DNA of 15,014 nucleotides from a bacterium (GCA_027007865.1 JALTEE010000504.1:1-15014), one strand, 5' to 3'; positions 7,567-14,882 are shown, numbered from the stretch's first letter. Notes: generated by a model from the sequence alone, not told the origin. Translations and numbers: made by a program.

Positions 7567-7595
7567 ATTATAATTTTATTTTATCGTTCTGTCAA
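7567..7595 (-). promoter_or_regulatory. Consensus sigma-70 promoter for secDF
   Basis: On the minus strand the -35 box TTGACA (7590-7595) is followed by exactly 17 bp and a -10 box TATAAT (7567-7572), both perfect matches. Transcription would begin near 7560, about 35 nt before the secD ATG with its AGGAGG at 7534-7539. Placement in the only gap between nnr and secD makes it credible. Confidence 0.8.
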
Positions 7596-7630
7596 ATGAA
7601 AAAAATTAAACATCTAAAAAGTTCTCGGTT

Positions 7631-9268
7631 TTATTCTTCATTGTTCACCAACCGATACATTCCAGCGCCGAGGTCGATTAAATTATAATCGAGTTCGAAT
7701 TCGGGAACTTTTCCGCTGCTCAAAATCGGCTCGAATTCAGTAATAGAAATAGCGTCGGGGATTGCATCGGCGATGTCCCCGGCAATCATCGCTCGCTTCG
7801 TGAAGTTTTGTGCGGCGATATCGCCTGCGAGTCCGTGAATATATGTTCCGATGCGTGCGGCATCGAACGGCGAAAGCCCCTGTGCAATGAATCCTGTAAT
7901 AAGTCCTGTCAAAACATCTCCACTTCCGGCAGTCGCCATTCCGTCATTCCCTGTGGGATTTAGCCAGACAACCTGCGTTTCATCGGCAACAATCGTGGGA
8001 TTCCCTTTGATTACGAGTATCGTGAACAGTTGTTTCGCCCATTCTTTTGCGTTTGTAAAACGATTTTTTGCTACATTGTCGGTTGTTGTGCCGAGCAATC
8101 TTGCGAGTTCTCCGTGATGCGGTGTCATCACAGATGGTGCTGTTATTTGCGGAATGACATCGTCGTTGCAGCCCACGAGAGCATTCAATGCATCGGCATC
8201 TATCACGATAGGAGTTTGAATTTTTACAAGAAATCTCCGCACCATTTCCGCTGTTTCTCGATGTCTGCCGATGCCCGGACCGATACCTATCGCATTCACG
8301 GTTTTCGCATATTTATGCAGTTCGCCGAGCGCTCTAACAGTATGGCATCTTCGTTTTCTCACTTCGGGCATCGTAAGAACAACGACTTCCGTTGCGACAC
8401 CATCGACAATATCTACAAGCGAACGAGGAATTGCGGCATAGCAAAGTCCTGCACCGGAGCGCAGAAATGAAATTCCTGACAAAACGGCGGCACCTGTCAT
8501 TCCCGCCGAACCTGCAATAATAAGTCCTTTGCCGAATGTCCCCTTATGTCCGTCCTGCGGTCGCTGAGGCAGAAGCCCAAAAATATCGGGCATAGTGGCG
8601 ACTTCGGTTGTAATCGGGACTTCCGCTTCCGCTCGTTTATCGATGCCGATATCCGCTATAAAAAGTTCGCCTACTCTGCTTTTGCCCGGATAAAGAATTT
8701 GCCCGATTTTCGGAAAACCGAATGTGACGGTGGCGTCGGCGAAAACGGAATCACCTTCTACCGCGCCATTGTTTCCGTTCACTCCCGATGGAATATCGAC
8801 GGATACAATCGGAATACCTTTTTTTGCCTCTTCACCGAGTGCGCATATCGCCTTTGCTATGTTTCCTCTCGGTGCACCGGAAATGCCCGTGCCGAGAATG
8901 GCATCAATATAGATATCTCCGAACGGAATTTCGCCGTCGAATACTTCATAGCCGAGTTCTGCTTCGGAAAGGCGGTTGAAATTGAGCAGCGCATCGCCTT
9001 TCAATGAACTCGGCTCGCCCACAACGATGACTTTCACATCATACCCGAGTTTTTTAAGATAGCGCGCAGCAACAAAACCATCCCCACCATTGTTGCCTTT
9101 GCCAGAAATAACAACAGCATTTCCCCCGCTATTTTCCTTCAATATATTCCCAGCAATCAGAGCGACCCATCTACCCGCTCGTTCCATAAGATTTTCACCA
9201 GGAATTCCATATTTACCTATTGTGAGAGCGTCCAAACGACGCATCTCATCGCCTGTGCAAACACGCAT
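7631..9268 (-). CDS. nnr: Bifunctional NAD(P)H-hydrate epimerase / ADP-dependent NAD(P)H-hydrate dehydratase
   Basis: Metabolite-repair enzyme that epimerises damaged NADHX/NADPHX and dehydrates the S form back to NAD(P)H using ADP. It has 545 residues, as expected for the fused form. The N-terminal YjeF-type epimerase domain (1 to about 215) has GKGNNGGDGFVAARYL (56-71), LGTGISG (125-131) and VSVDIPSGVNG (156-165). The C-terminal ribokinase-like dehydratase domain (about 230-515) has HKGTFGKGLIIAGS (241-254), GIGPGIG (328-334), VIDADALNAL (355-364), MTPHHGELARLL (381-392), VIKG (419-422) and the nucleotide-binding NPTGNDGMATAGSGDVLTG (437-455). All key motifs are intact. GGAGG at 9276-9280 lies 7 nt before the ATG. 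The gene lies between a DUF1015 gene (94 bp upstream) and secD, all on one strand. The C-terminal 30 residues are not conserved in sequences I know. Confidence 0.96.
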   Translation of the reverse strand: MRVCTGDEMRRLDALTIGKYGIPGENLMERAGRWVALIAGNILKENSGGNAVVISGKGNNGGDGFVAARYLKKLGYDVKVIVVGEPSSLKGDALLNFNRLSEAELGYEVFDGEIPFGDIYIDAILGTGISGAPRGNIAKAICALGEEAKKGIPIVSVDIPSGVNGNNGAVEGDSVFADATVTFGFPKIGQILYPGKSRVGELFIADIGIDKRAEAEVPITTEVATMPDIFGLLPQRPQDGHKGTFGKGLIIAGSAGMTGAAVLSGISFLRSGAGLCYAAIPRSLVDIVDGVATEVVVLTMPEVRKRRCHTVRALGELHKYAKTVNAIGIGPGIGRHRETAEMVRRFLVKIQTPIVIDADALNALVGCNDDVIPQITAPSVMTPHHGELARLLGTTTDNVAKNRFTNAKEWAKQLFTILVIKGNPTIVADETQVVWLNPTGNDGMATAGSGDVLTGLITGFIAQGLSPFDAARIGTYIHGLAGDIAAQNFTKRAMIAGDIADAIPDAISITEFEPILSSGKVPEFELDYNLIDLGAGMYRLVNNEE

Positions 9269-9362
9269 TGTTTATCCTCCGGAAAAATAAAAAGCGTAAA
9301 AATATTTTCGAATAGACAAATAACATCACATAGAACTGCACACAAGATTTTTGGTTCGGTTC

Positions 9363-10718
9363 TCATTCGAATCGCAATTTGTTTATCACCATTCCGGTTA
9401 GAAGTTTCGGGTAAAAATCGGTTGATTTCTGCGGCATTCGTTCGCCAGCGCTGGCGATATCTTTCACCTGCTCGACTTTCGTCGGATTGATGTAGAATAC
9501 TCCTTGAACATCGGAGTCTTTTTCGAGATAATCGAAGCCATCGTCCTTGTTGCGAATGTAGTAGAGATTTCGCTTCTCTTCGAGTGCCTTGGCATCGATA
9601 CCGAGAAGGTCTTCGAGCAAAAGTTTGTGCAATATCGTAACATCCAATCGTTTCCATTCGGCGGAAACCTGCTCGGTAATCCTTTTATCCATAATCGACT
9701 CGTCGCGAAGTGTCAGCAGATAATATTCTTTGGCATTTTTCGGGATGAAGACGAATGCGTGCTCACCTTGCTCGCCGAGCGCCTCCATTTTCGCCATCGC
9801 CTCTTGAAATTTCCCTTTTACGCATCCTTCGGTTACGAGAGGATATCTTTCGATTTTGAAATTTTTCTCGGCGGCGGAGATGAAACTATCGAGGTTAAAA
9901 TTTTTGACCGAATGCACGACCCTGTGTGTCGGCAGAACCACGAGCCCCGGGTCATCCATATTGATAAATGTCATCATTCGATTGCGGAAAGTCTCGGTCG
10001 CGCCAGTTTCGGGTTTAAGCCCTTTCGATTCGCACTCTTTCCAGTAATTGACCGCCGTCTCGTAGCGATGATGTCCATCGGCGATGAACAGAGTTTTATC
10101 CGCAAGTGCATTTTGGACTGTCTCGATTGTCGCTTCATCGGTAATTGCCCAAAGACGATGCTCGTTGCCGAACCAATCCTTCGCTATAAAATCCGGCTCG
10201 CTGTTTGCGATTGCCTGCTCGAGTGCCTCATCGGCGACTTTTTGCGGGTCGGAATAGAGCATAAAAATATGCCCGACCTGCGCGCGAATATGCCTCGTCA
10301 AATTCAATCTGTCCGCTTTGGGACCCGCAAGAGTTTTCTCGTGCGCCTTAACGCCCTTGCCTGGCTCTTCGAGCTCCGCCAGCGCAATAAACCCCTTGCG
10401 AACAATTTTTTGACCCTCGACCTCGAACGCCTGATGATACGCATAAATCGCCGGTTTTTCATCGGACACAAGAATTTTATCCTCGAGCCAGCAGTTCAAA
10501 TATCCCGCACTGCGAGCATAGTAATTGTAGTATTCGTCATCGCTGGCGAACTTTTTGCCGAGAACGACCCGCACAAAATTTTTCGGATGACGGCGATAAT
10601 ATTCCGCCTGTCGCTCCGGCGTGATTCTGTCATAAGGCTGAGTGATTAGTTCGGTCAAATCGCTGCCGAATTTCTCTCGGGAGTATGTCACTCCGCGGAA
10701 TGGTAAAATTTTAGCCAT
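9363..10718 (-). CDS. DUF1015 family protein (COG4198-like)
   Basis: Conserved, cytoplasmic protein of about 451 residues with no membrane segment. An ATG exists at 10742, but AGGAGG at 10725-10730 sits 6 nt before the ATG at 10718, and that start gives MAKILPFRGVTYS, the usual beginning of this family. Recognisable conserved segments, numbered from this start, are QPYDRITPE (27-35), FVRVVLGK (48-55), GFIALAELEE (109-118), HEKTLAGPKADRLNL (126-140), LFIADGHHRYETA (210-222), MTFINMDDPGLVVLPTHRVVH (249-269) and, near the end, GVFYINPT. The family lacks a firmly assigned function. The D-G-H-H-R signature recalls ParB/serine-kinase-fold proteins, so a kinase or nucleotide-binding role is conceivable but is my inference. 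Its upstream gap faces the orphan sorting domain divergently. Confidence 0.9.
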   Translation of the reverse strand: MAKILPFRGVTYSREKFGSDLTELITQPYDRITPERQAEYYRRHPKNFVRVVLGKKFASDDEYYNYYARSAGYLNCWLEDKILVSDEKPAIYAYHQAFEVEGQKIVRKGFIALAELEEPGKGVKAHEKTLAGPKADRLNLTRHIRAQVGHIFMLYSDPQKVADEALEQAIANSEPDFIAKDWFGNEHRLWAITDEATIETVQNALADKTLFIADGHHRYETAVNYWKECESKGLKPETGATETFRNRMMTFINMDDPGLVVLPTHRVVHSVKNFNLDSFISAAEKNFKIERYPLVTEGCVKGKFQEAMAKMEALGEQGEHAFVFIPKNAKEYYLLTLRDESIMDKRITEQVSAEWKRLDVTILHKLLLEDLLGIDAKALEEKRNLYYIRNKDDGFDYLEKDSDVQGVFYINPTKVEQVKDIASAGERMPQKSTDFYPKLLTGMVINKLRFE

Positions 10719-10742
10719 AGCAATCCTCCTCGAATATTTCAT

Positions 10743-10941
10743 TTCGACTATAAATTGAATGAAAAAATCATCGAGGCAAGATATTTTTCACAGAAGCGTT
10801 CCGCTTCACCTTCAGCCTTCGGCGCTCTCGAACTTCGCTCATGGCTGTCGCTCAAATTGCGCCCGTCTGAACAACTTGAAGATTATATCGCCGATTTTCC
10901 CCCCGTCCAACTCGGATATAGGATGATGGGGATTCTTTCCC
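10743..10941. other. Intergenic stretch with degenerate hairpins, no convincing gene
   Basis: It lies between the divergent DUF1015 gene and the orphan sorting domain. It contains a perfect small hairpin GAAGCG-TTC-CGCTTC (10793-10807), GCCTTCGGC nearby, and a 12-of-13 match to the sequence just before the 42-bp array (CGAGGCAAGATA at 10772-10783 versus 2861-2872). A 110-codon open frame crosses it but shows no conserved motif and no ribosome binding site. It is possibly the eroded remains of a lost gene. Confidence 0.5.
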
Positions 10942-10970
10942 TTGACATAGTGTTTTTTCATCATTATATT
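10942..10970 (+). promoter_or_regulatory. Near-consensus sigma-70 promoter before orphan sorting domain
   Basis: TTGACA (10942-10947), a 17-bp spacer, then TATATT (10965-10970), one base off consensus. Predicted start is near 10977, just ahead of the perfect palindrome at 10981. It matches the layout of the secD promoter. The region is AT-rich, so chance is possible. Confidence 0.5.
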
Positions 10971-10980
10971 ATTGAACATC

Positions 10981-11004
10981 AACAAGGGGTTGCAACCCCT
11001 TGTT
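10981..11004. repeat. Perfect 24-bp palindrome AACAAGGGGTTG and its mirror
   Basis: The half-site AACAAGGGGTTG is followed directly by its reverse complement with no centre. It lies about 10 bp after the near-consensus -10 box and encodes NKGLQPLV in frame ahead of PNPFNSS. It is absent from the equivalent place in the LVIVD protein. Confidence 0.75.
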
Positions 11005-11103
11005 TATACGATATCTGCATATCCCAATCCGTTCAATTCGTCGTGCGAAATCACTGCACCAGCGAATGCGGGTGTAAAAATATATGATATAATGAGGAAT
11101 ATT

Positions 11104-11159
11104 GTAGGGGCGAATAACGTTCGCCCAATAGATAAAGGGCGTATGCTATACGCCCCTAC
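11104..11159. repeat. Compound palindromic element, GTAGGGGCG ... CGCCCCTAC
   Basis: Outer arms GTAGGGGCG (11104-11112) and CGCCCCTAC (11151-11159) enclose two alternative hairpins: GGGCGAA/TTCGCCC (11108-11126) and GGGCGTAT/ATACGCCC (11137-11155). It is in frame inside the orphan sorting domain, encoding GANNVRPIDKGRMLYAPT. Two further GTAGGGGC elements lie downstream. Confidence 0.75.
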
Positions 11160-11276
11160 GAACGGCGCCCGCACATTCATCTGGCAACCCGACAAATCCA
11201 TCGCATCGGGAATATATCTTGTTCGAGCGACAACGGATGACGGACGGACGACGACGAAACGGATTGTGTATATTCG

Positions 11277-11304
11277 GTAGGGGCCTATCGAATACGCCCT
11301 TGTA
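11277..11304. repeat. Degenerate GTAGGGGC hairpin supplying the stop codon of the orphan domain
   Basis: GGGC (11281-11284) pairs with GCCC (11296-11299) and TAT (11286-11288) with ATA (11292-11294), plus outer G-T pairs. The opening GTAG contains the TAG stop (11278-11280) of the orphan sorting domain. It is a decayed member of the same family as 11104-11159 and 11324-11355. Confidence 0.6.
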
Positions 11305-11323
11305 AAAATGAATTGTTTATATT

Positions 11324-11355
11324 TTGTAGGGGCAATTCATGAATTGCCCCTACAA
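11324..11355. repeat. Perfect 32-bp palindrome containing GTAGGGGCAATTC
   Basis: Centred between 11339 and 11340, every base from 11324 to 11355 pairs with its partner (half-site TTGTAGGGGCAATTCA). Third GTAGGGGC-type element within 250 bp. It is intergenic, downstream of the orphan sorting domain and of queC on the other strand. Confidence 0.8.
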
Positions 11356-11391
11356 CGCGAATTGTGTATGTGAAATAGAATGACACCGCAG

Positions 11392-11426
11392 CAGGTGTAG
11401 ACCATCTTTGAGATGGACTACACCTG
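11392..11426. repeat. 35-bp stem-loop, CAGGTGTAG ... CTACACCTG
   Basis: Two 15-nt arms pair with a single A-A mismatch around a 5-nt TTTGA loop. It lies 55 bp past the queC stop in the queC direction and could stabilise or end that transcript, but no run of T follows on either strand, so it is not a standard intrinsic terminator. It is more likely another dispersed repeat. Confidence 0.6.
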
Positions 11427-11481
11427 AACCAATCTAAGCGACCACCAGGAACGACCTCAACGAGCTGCGAAGCGTGGATGG

Positions 11482-12183
11482 TCATCCCGCTCCGGCGGGA
11501 TTGCTATACACAGTGGGGTCGGGGATTTGCGCTTCGATAAATGCTTTTTTTCGCAGTCGGCAGGCGGGGCATTTCCCGCAGTGTTTTTCTCCGCCGATAT
11601 AGCACGAGTAGGTGAGTTTGTATGGCACGCCGAGTTTCGTTCCCAATTTAACGATTTCCGATTTCCGCAGATGCAGCAACGGCGCAACGATTTCGACTTC
11701 GCTTTCGGGTCGCCTGCCGAGATTGACCGCTTTCTCCATAGCGCCGACGAATATTTCGCGGCAGTCGGGATAGCCGGAACTGTCCTCTTCGACGAAACCT
11801 GTATAAATTTTTTTCGCACCAATAACTTCCGCCCACGCAGCAGCGATAGCAAGCATAATTCCATTGCGGAACGGGACATAGGTCGGCGGGATTTCGCCAT
11901 TTTTTGGCATTTCATCGGGAACGGGAATTTTTTCATCTGTCAGCGCAGAACCGCCGATGATTTTTAAAAAATCCATCGGAACAACGAGTTTTTTTTCGAC
12001 ATCGTAACGCTTTGCGAGCGCATCGAATGCGCGCTGTTCCTGCAACCGATTGCGCTGTCCATAATCGAAATGCAGAAGTGCAAGGCGCTCGCCTTTATCG
12101 GCGGCAACTGCAAGCGCAGTGGCGCTGTCCATTCCGCCGGATAAAACGACTATCGCAATATCGCTATTTTGTTTATTGCTCAT
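11482..12183 (-). CDS. queC: 7-cyano-7-deazaguanine synthase QueC
   Basis: Converts 7-carboxy-7-deazaguanine to preQ0 with ATP and ammonia, in the queuosine pathway. It has 233 residues. The PP-loop ATP motif VVLSGGMDSATAL is at 12-24, HFDYGQRN at 38-45, TYVPFRNG at 101-108, and the zinc site uses Cys194, Cys202, Cys205 and Cys208 (SCYIGGEKHCGKCPACRLRKKAF). All family hallmarks are intact. The natural end DPTVY is extended by SNPAGAG plus the stop, and these codons come from a palindromic repeat (11484-11501). The Shine-Dalgarno is weak (GAG about 7 nt upstream), so it probably relies on readthrough from the small gene ending 20 bp earlier. No other queuosine gene (queD, queE, queF) is in view, so it stands apart from its pathway here. 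Confidence 0.96.
   Translation of the reverse strand: MSNKQNSDIAIVVLSGGMDSATALAVAADKGERLALLHFDYGQRNRLQEQRAFDALAKRYDVEKKLVVPMDFLKIIGGSALTDEKIPVPDEMPKNGEIPPTYVPFRNGIMLAIAAAWAEVIGAKKIYTGFVEEDSSGYPDCREIFVGAMEKAVNLGRRPESEVEIVAPLLHLRKSEIVKLGTKLGVPYKLTYSCYIGGEKHCGKCPACRLRKKAFIEAQIPDPTVYSNPAGAG
11484..11501. repeat. Palindromic element ATCCCGC / GCGGGAT at queC 3' end
   Basis: Arms of 7 bp (11484-11490 and 11495-11501) around TCCG. Read on the minus strand it gives the last codons of queC (NPAGAG) and leads directly into the TGA stop. The core resembles the ATTCCCG element at 4422-4441. Confidence 0.7.
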
Positions 12184-12203
12184 CTTGCTTTCTCATCCCA
12201 AAT

Positions 12204-12521
12204 TCAATCTACCGGCGTGTTTTCATCGATTCCGAGCATCTTTCGCCATTCGGGACGAAACGGCATACTATGGATTTTTTGAACCACATCGTCTATTATA
12301 TTCTGAGGCAGTTCTCCGCGATAAAGTTCTTCGAATAACATAATCATCGTTTCACGCGGCGTCGCATCCGGATGGAGGAAATGCAATCTCGCTATAATCA
12401 AATATCTCCCCATAACGAGAAAATGCAGACTTTTTCGAAATCGCTCCTGCGGTGTTAGAGAAAGCCACAGTTTTTTCATCGTGTCGTATGCTTCGGGCGA
12501 TGTGTCGAAAGGTCTTTCCAT
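12204..12521 (-). CDS. Small helical protein, partner of nucleotidyltransferase-fold gene
   Basis: Protein of about 105 residues, no signal peptide, predicted all-helical, with the sequence pattern SPEAYDTMKKLWLSLTPQERFRKSLHF followed by a helix ending in LHFLHPDATPRE. This matches a pattern I associate with short uncharacterised proteins encoded next to DUF6036/AbiEii-like nucleotidyltransferases (helix, ARxxHPxAxxxE, short C-terminal helix), but I cannot name the family. A TTG 10 codons earlier (12551) is also possible, yet nothing like a ribosome binding site precedes it, whereas GGGGA lies about 10 nt before the ATG at 12521. The start overlaps the upstream gene by 46 bp in another frame, implying translational coupling. 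Function unknown; a regulator or antitoxin-like partner is one hypothesis. Confidence 0.75.
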   Translation of the reverse strand: MERPFDTSPEAYDTMKKLWLSLTPQERFRKSLHFLVMGRYLIIARLHFLHPDATPRETMIMLFEELYRGELPQNIIDDVVQKIHSMPFRPEWRKMLGIDENTPVD

Positions 12522-13069
12522 AGTTCGAATGTCCCCAATTTCTTTGCCCAATTATTTATATAATCCGTGTCTAAATCTATCAAATCTATGATTGTGATTA
12601 TATCGTTTCGCTGCTGCGAAGAGTTATTCATTTTTTGCCAATTTAGTTTGGAAAGCACGAGGTCTTCGGGAGAAATCACCCAAACTTTGCCACCGAAAAA
12701 ATCGATTCTCTTTCGCCTTTTGAATTGTGAAATAGAATATTCAGATTCCGTTTGGGCAATCAAATCGATTTTTGTATAACTTGCGAGTTCGATAATATTA
12801 AACATTTTTGCTTTGCCGTAGAATGTATCGAGAAGAGCAGTTTGAGCGATATAATATTCCGAGGTTGAAAAACTATTTTCTATAATTTCCGGAGTGATAT
12901 TTTCCAATGAAATTACGATATCGATATCCTGAGTAAATCTTTTTACACCCCAAAAAAAACCCGCAACCGAACCTGTCAGCATATAATCGATTTGAGCGGT
13001 TTCGAGTTTCTCGATAACATTAAAGAGCGCATTAAAAATATCATTAGATTGTATTTCATTCTGTGCCAT
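12476..13069 (-). CDS. Nucleotidyltransferase-fold protein (DUF6036/AbiEii-like)
   Basis: Protein of 197 residues with the Pol-beta nucleotidyltransferase core: YMLTGSVAGFFWGVKRFTQD contains the GS motif (33-34), the metal-binding pair is Asp48 and Asp50 in QDIDIVI, and the third acidic residue is Asp102 in KIDLIAQ. WVISPEDLVLSKLNWQK (130-146) and RNDIITII are the conserved downstream segments of this group. All three catalytic acids are present, so it should be active; the substrate is unknown. Relatives include toxin components of abortive-infection and toxin-antitoxin pairs and housekeeping-like orphans. Its ATG overlaps the ntpA stop (TAATG), and there is no strong Shine-Dalgarno, so it is translated by coupling to ntpA. 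It overlaps the small helical gene at its 3' end. Confidence 0.85.
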   Translation of the reverse strand: MAQNEIQSNDIFNALFNVIEKLETAQIDYMLTGSVAGFFWGVKRFTQDIDIVISLENITPEIIENSFSTSEYYIAQTALLDTFYGKAKMFNIIELASYTKIDLIAQTESEYSISQFKRRKRIDFFGGKVWVISPEDLVLSKLNWQKMNNSSQQRNDIITIIDLIDLDTDYINNWAKKLGTFELWKDLSTHRPKHTTR

Positions 13070-14847
13070 TATTCTTCTGCTACTTCCGCTATAAGTTTGT
13101 CCACCGCATCGTGAATTCTCTGCTTAATTATGGAATATTCTTCTTCGACTTTATCATTCGGGATGAATTTCGCTCTCGCGATAAGTTCTCTTTCCTGCAT
13201 ATATGCGATTTTGCTAAATTGAACGCCTGCGTCGATAGCGCGCTTTGCTTCGGGTTCGAATGATAGAACGAGGTCGAGCAATAGTTTTTGTTTTTCGATA
13301 GAACAGTATGTATCCACATCGTCGAAAGCGTTTTGCTGTATGAAATCTTCTCGTATCGAGCGCGTGATTTCTAATGTAAGTCTATCTTTAATGGGAAGCG
13401 ATTCCGCCCCGACAAGTCGGACGATTTCTTGCAGTTGCGCTTCCTTTTGCAGCAGTGCCATCGTATAGTCGCGCTGCTTAATGTATTCTTCTCCGAGATT
13501 TTCGACGAACCAACTGTCGAGATTTTCCTTGTAAAGCGTGTATGACCGCAGCCACGATATTGCAGGGAAATGTCTTTGGTATGCGAGTTCCGCCTCGAGC
13601 GACCAGAACACACGAACAACACGCAGTGTCGCTTGAACTACGGGGTCGGAAAGGTCTCCGCCGGGAGGCGACACTGCACCGATTACAGACAATGCACCCT
13701 CTCTGTCGTCAGAACCTATCGTTTTCACATAGCCGGAGCGCTCGTAAAATTCTGCAATTCTTCTGCCGAGATATGCGGGATAGCCCTCTTCGCCCGGCAT
13801 TTCCTCGAGTCTGCCGGAAATTTCTCGCATCGCTTCCGCCCAGCGCGATGTAGAATCCGCCATCAGCGCAACAGAATATCCCATATCGCGAAAATATTCC
13901 CCGATTGTAATACCCGTATAAACAGATGCTTCTCTCGCCGCCACCGGCATATTCGATGTGTTCGCAATCATCACGGTTCGCTGCAGTAGCGGTTTTCCGG
14001 TTTTCGGGTCTTTGAGTTCGGGGAACTCTCTGAGCACATCAGTCATTTCATTTCCGCGCTCGCCGCAGCCAACATATACGATAATTTCAGCATCCGCCCA
14101 TCTCGCGAGTTGGTGCTGGATAACGGTTTTTCCAGAACCGAACGGACCGGGAACGCACGCCGTTCCGCCTTTTGCAACGGGAATAAATGTATCGAGAATA
14201 CGCTGCCCCGAAATGAGAGGTATTTGCGGCTTCAACTTTTTCTTATAAGGTCGCGGAATTCGCACAGGCCAGCGCTGTAGCATCGTTATGTTTTTTTCTA
14301 CACCATTATCATCTTTGAGAACGCAGACAGTATCGACAATAGTAAATTCTCCCTCCTCGATATGTTCGATTGTGCCGAAAATGCCCGGTGGAACCATAAT
14401 CCTATGCTCGATAATTTCCGTTTCCTGAACTGTTCCGATAATATCTCCTTCGACAACTTTATCGCCTGCTTTGACTTTCGGCAAAAAATGCCATTTTTTA
14501 TCTCTGGACAGAGCAGGCACCTCGACACCACGGGTGATATAATCGCCTTCTTGTTTCATAATTTTGTCGAGTGGTCGCTGGACACCGTCGAAAATTGCCG
14601 TGAGCAATCCCGGCCCGAGTTCTACTGAAAGCGGCGCGCCTGTGAGATATACGGGTTCACCGATACCGAGACCGCCAGTTTCTTCATATACCTGAATCGA
14701 TGCGGTATCGCCGCGAAGAACGATTATTTCGCCGACAAGACGATTTTCCGAAACACGGACGACATCGAACATTCTTGTTCCCGCCATATTTTCTGCGACA
14801 ACAAGCGGTCCCGCTACTTTCACTGTTCTGCCGATTTTCTCCGACAT
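13069..14847 (-). CDS. ntpA: V/A-type ATP synthase catalytic subunit A
   Basis: Catalytic subunit of the rotary V/A-type ATPase, 592 residues, full length. The start is supported by AGGAGG at 14855-14860, 7 nt before the ATG. An N-terminal beta-barrel ([16 protein letters not shown]) is followed by the A-subunit-specific bulge domain (about 110-190, ending in the [15 protein letters not shown] junction). The Walker A loop [12 protein letters not shown] (231-242) is followed by CGERGNEM (261-268), Walker B region [20 protein letters not shown] (327-346), [16 protein letters not shown] (348-363) and [17 protein letters not shown]. All catalytic features are intact. Normally subunit B follows directly; here a nucleotidyltransferase gene starts within the stop codon, so B must be elsewhere. 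The gene just upstream is a partial unknown. Confidence 0.97.
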   Translation of the reverse strand: MSEKIGRTVKVAGPLVVAENMAGTRMFDVVRVSENRLVGEIIVLRGDTASIQVYEETGGLGIGEPVYLTGAPLSVELGPGLLTAIFDGVQRPLDKIMKQEGDYITRGVEVPALSRDKKWHFLPKVKAGDKVVEGDIIGTVQETEIIEHRIMVPPGIFGTIEHIEEGEFTIVDTVCVLKDDNGVEKNITMLQRWPVRIPRPYKKKLKPQIPLISGQRILDTFIPVAKGGTACVPGPFGSGKTVIQHQLARWADAEIIVYVGCGERGNEMTDVLREFPELKDPKTGKPLLQRTVMIANTSNMPVAAREASVYTGITIGEYFRDMGYSVALMADSTSRWAEAMREISGRLEEMPGEEGYPAYLGRRIAEFYERSGYVKTIGSDDREGALSVIGAVSPPGGDLSDPVVQATLRVVRVFWSLEAELAYQRHFPAISWLRSYTLYKENLDSWFVENLGEEYIKQRDYTMALLQKEAQLQEIVRLVGAESLPIKDRLTLEITRSIREDFIQQNAFDDVDTYCSIEKQKLLLDLVLSFEPEAKRAIDAGVQFSKIAYMQERELIARAKFIPNDKVEEEYSIIKQRIHDAVDKLIAEVAEE

Positions 14848-14882
14848 TATATATCCTCCTCGATTTTATCGATGAAAATGCA

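Larger units (their letters stand above)
10972..11280 (+). pseudogene. Orphan C-terminal sorting domain without a protein body
   Basis: The frame reads AYPNPFNSSCEI, VKIYDIMRNIV, TFIWQPDK, SGIYLVRA and the KRIVYIR end: a full sorting-type tail closely matching residues 330-434 of the LVIVD protein. No signal peptide or secreted body precedes it. The frame opens only at a TTG (10972), with no ribosome binding site, and its first codons are made by a palindrome (10981-11004). Another compound palindromic element (11104-11159) is inserted in frame between the IYDIM and TFIW strands, the same junction as in the LVIVD protein. The TAG stop belongs to the next repeat element (GTAGGGGC at 11277). 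It could be a relic whose body was deleted, or a tail kept as a recombination cassette. The frame is intact, so functionality is not excluded. Confidence 0.65.

Noticed and set aside
9504..10649. 381-codon open frame on the plus strand
   Set aside because: It is antisense to the DUF1015 gene, has no recognisable domain or ribosome binding site, and arises from that gene's codon usage.
10719..10742. Upstream ATG start for the DUF1015 gene
   Set aside because: AGGAGG lies inside this stretch, 6 nt before the ATG at 10718, and the family begins with MAKI-PFRG.
10755..11087. 110-codon plus-strand frame upstream of the orphan sorting domain
   Set aside because: No conserved motif and no Shine-Dalgarno, and it runs out of frame with the sorting domain it overlaps.
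12184..12203. preQ1 riboswitch controlling queC
   Set aside because: Only 20 bp separate queC from the gene before it, too little for the aptamer, and no such fold is visible.
12522..12551. Upstream TTG start for the small helical gene
   Set aside because: No ribosome binding site precedes it and it would lengthen the overlap with the nucleotidyltransferase gene to 76 bp; the ATG at 12521 fits better.
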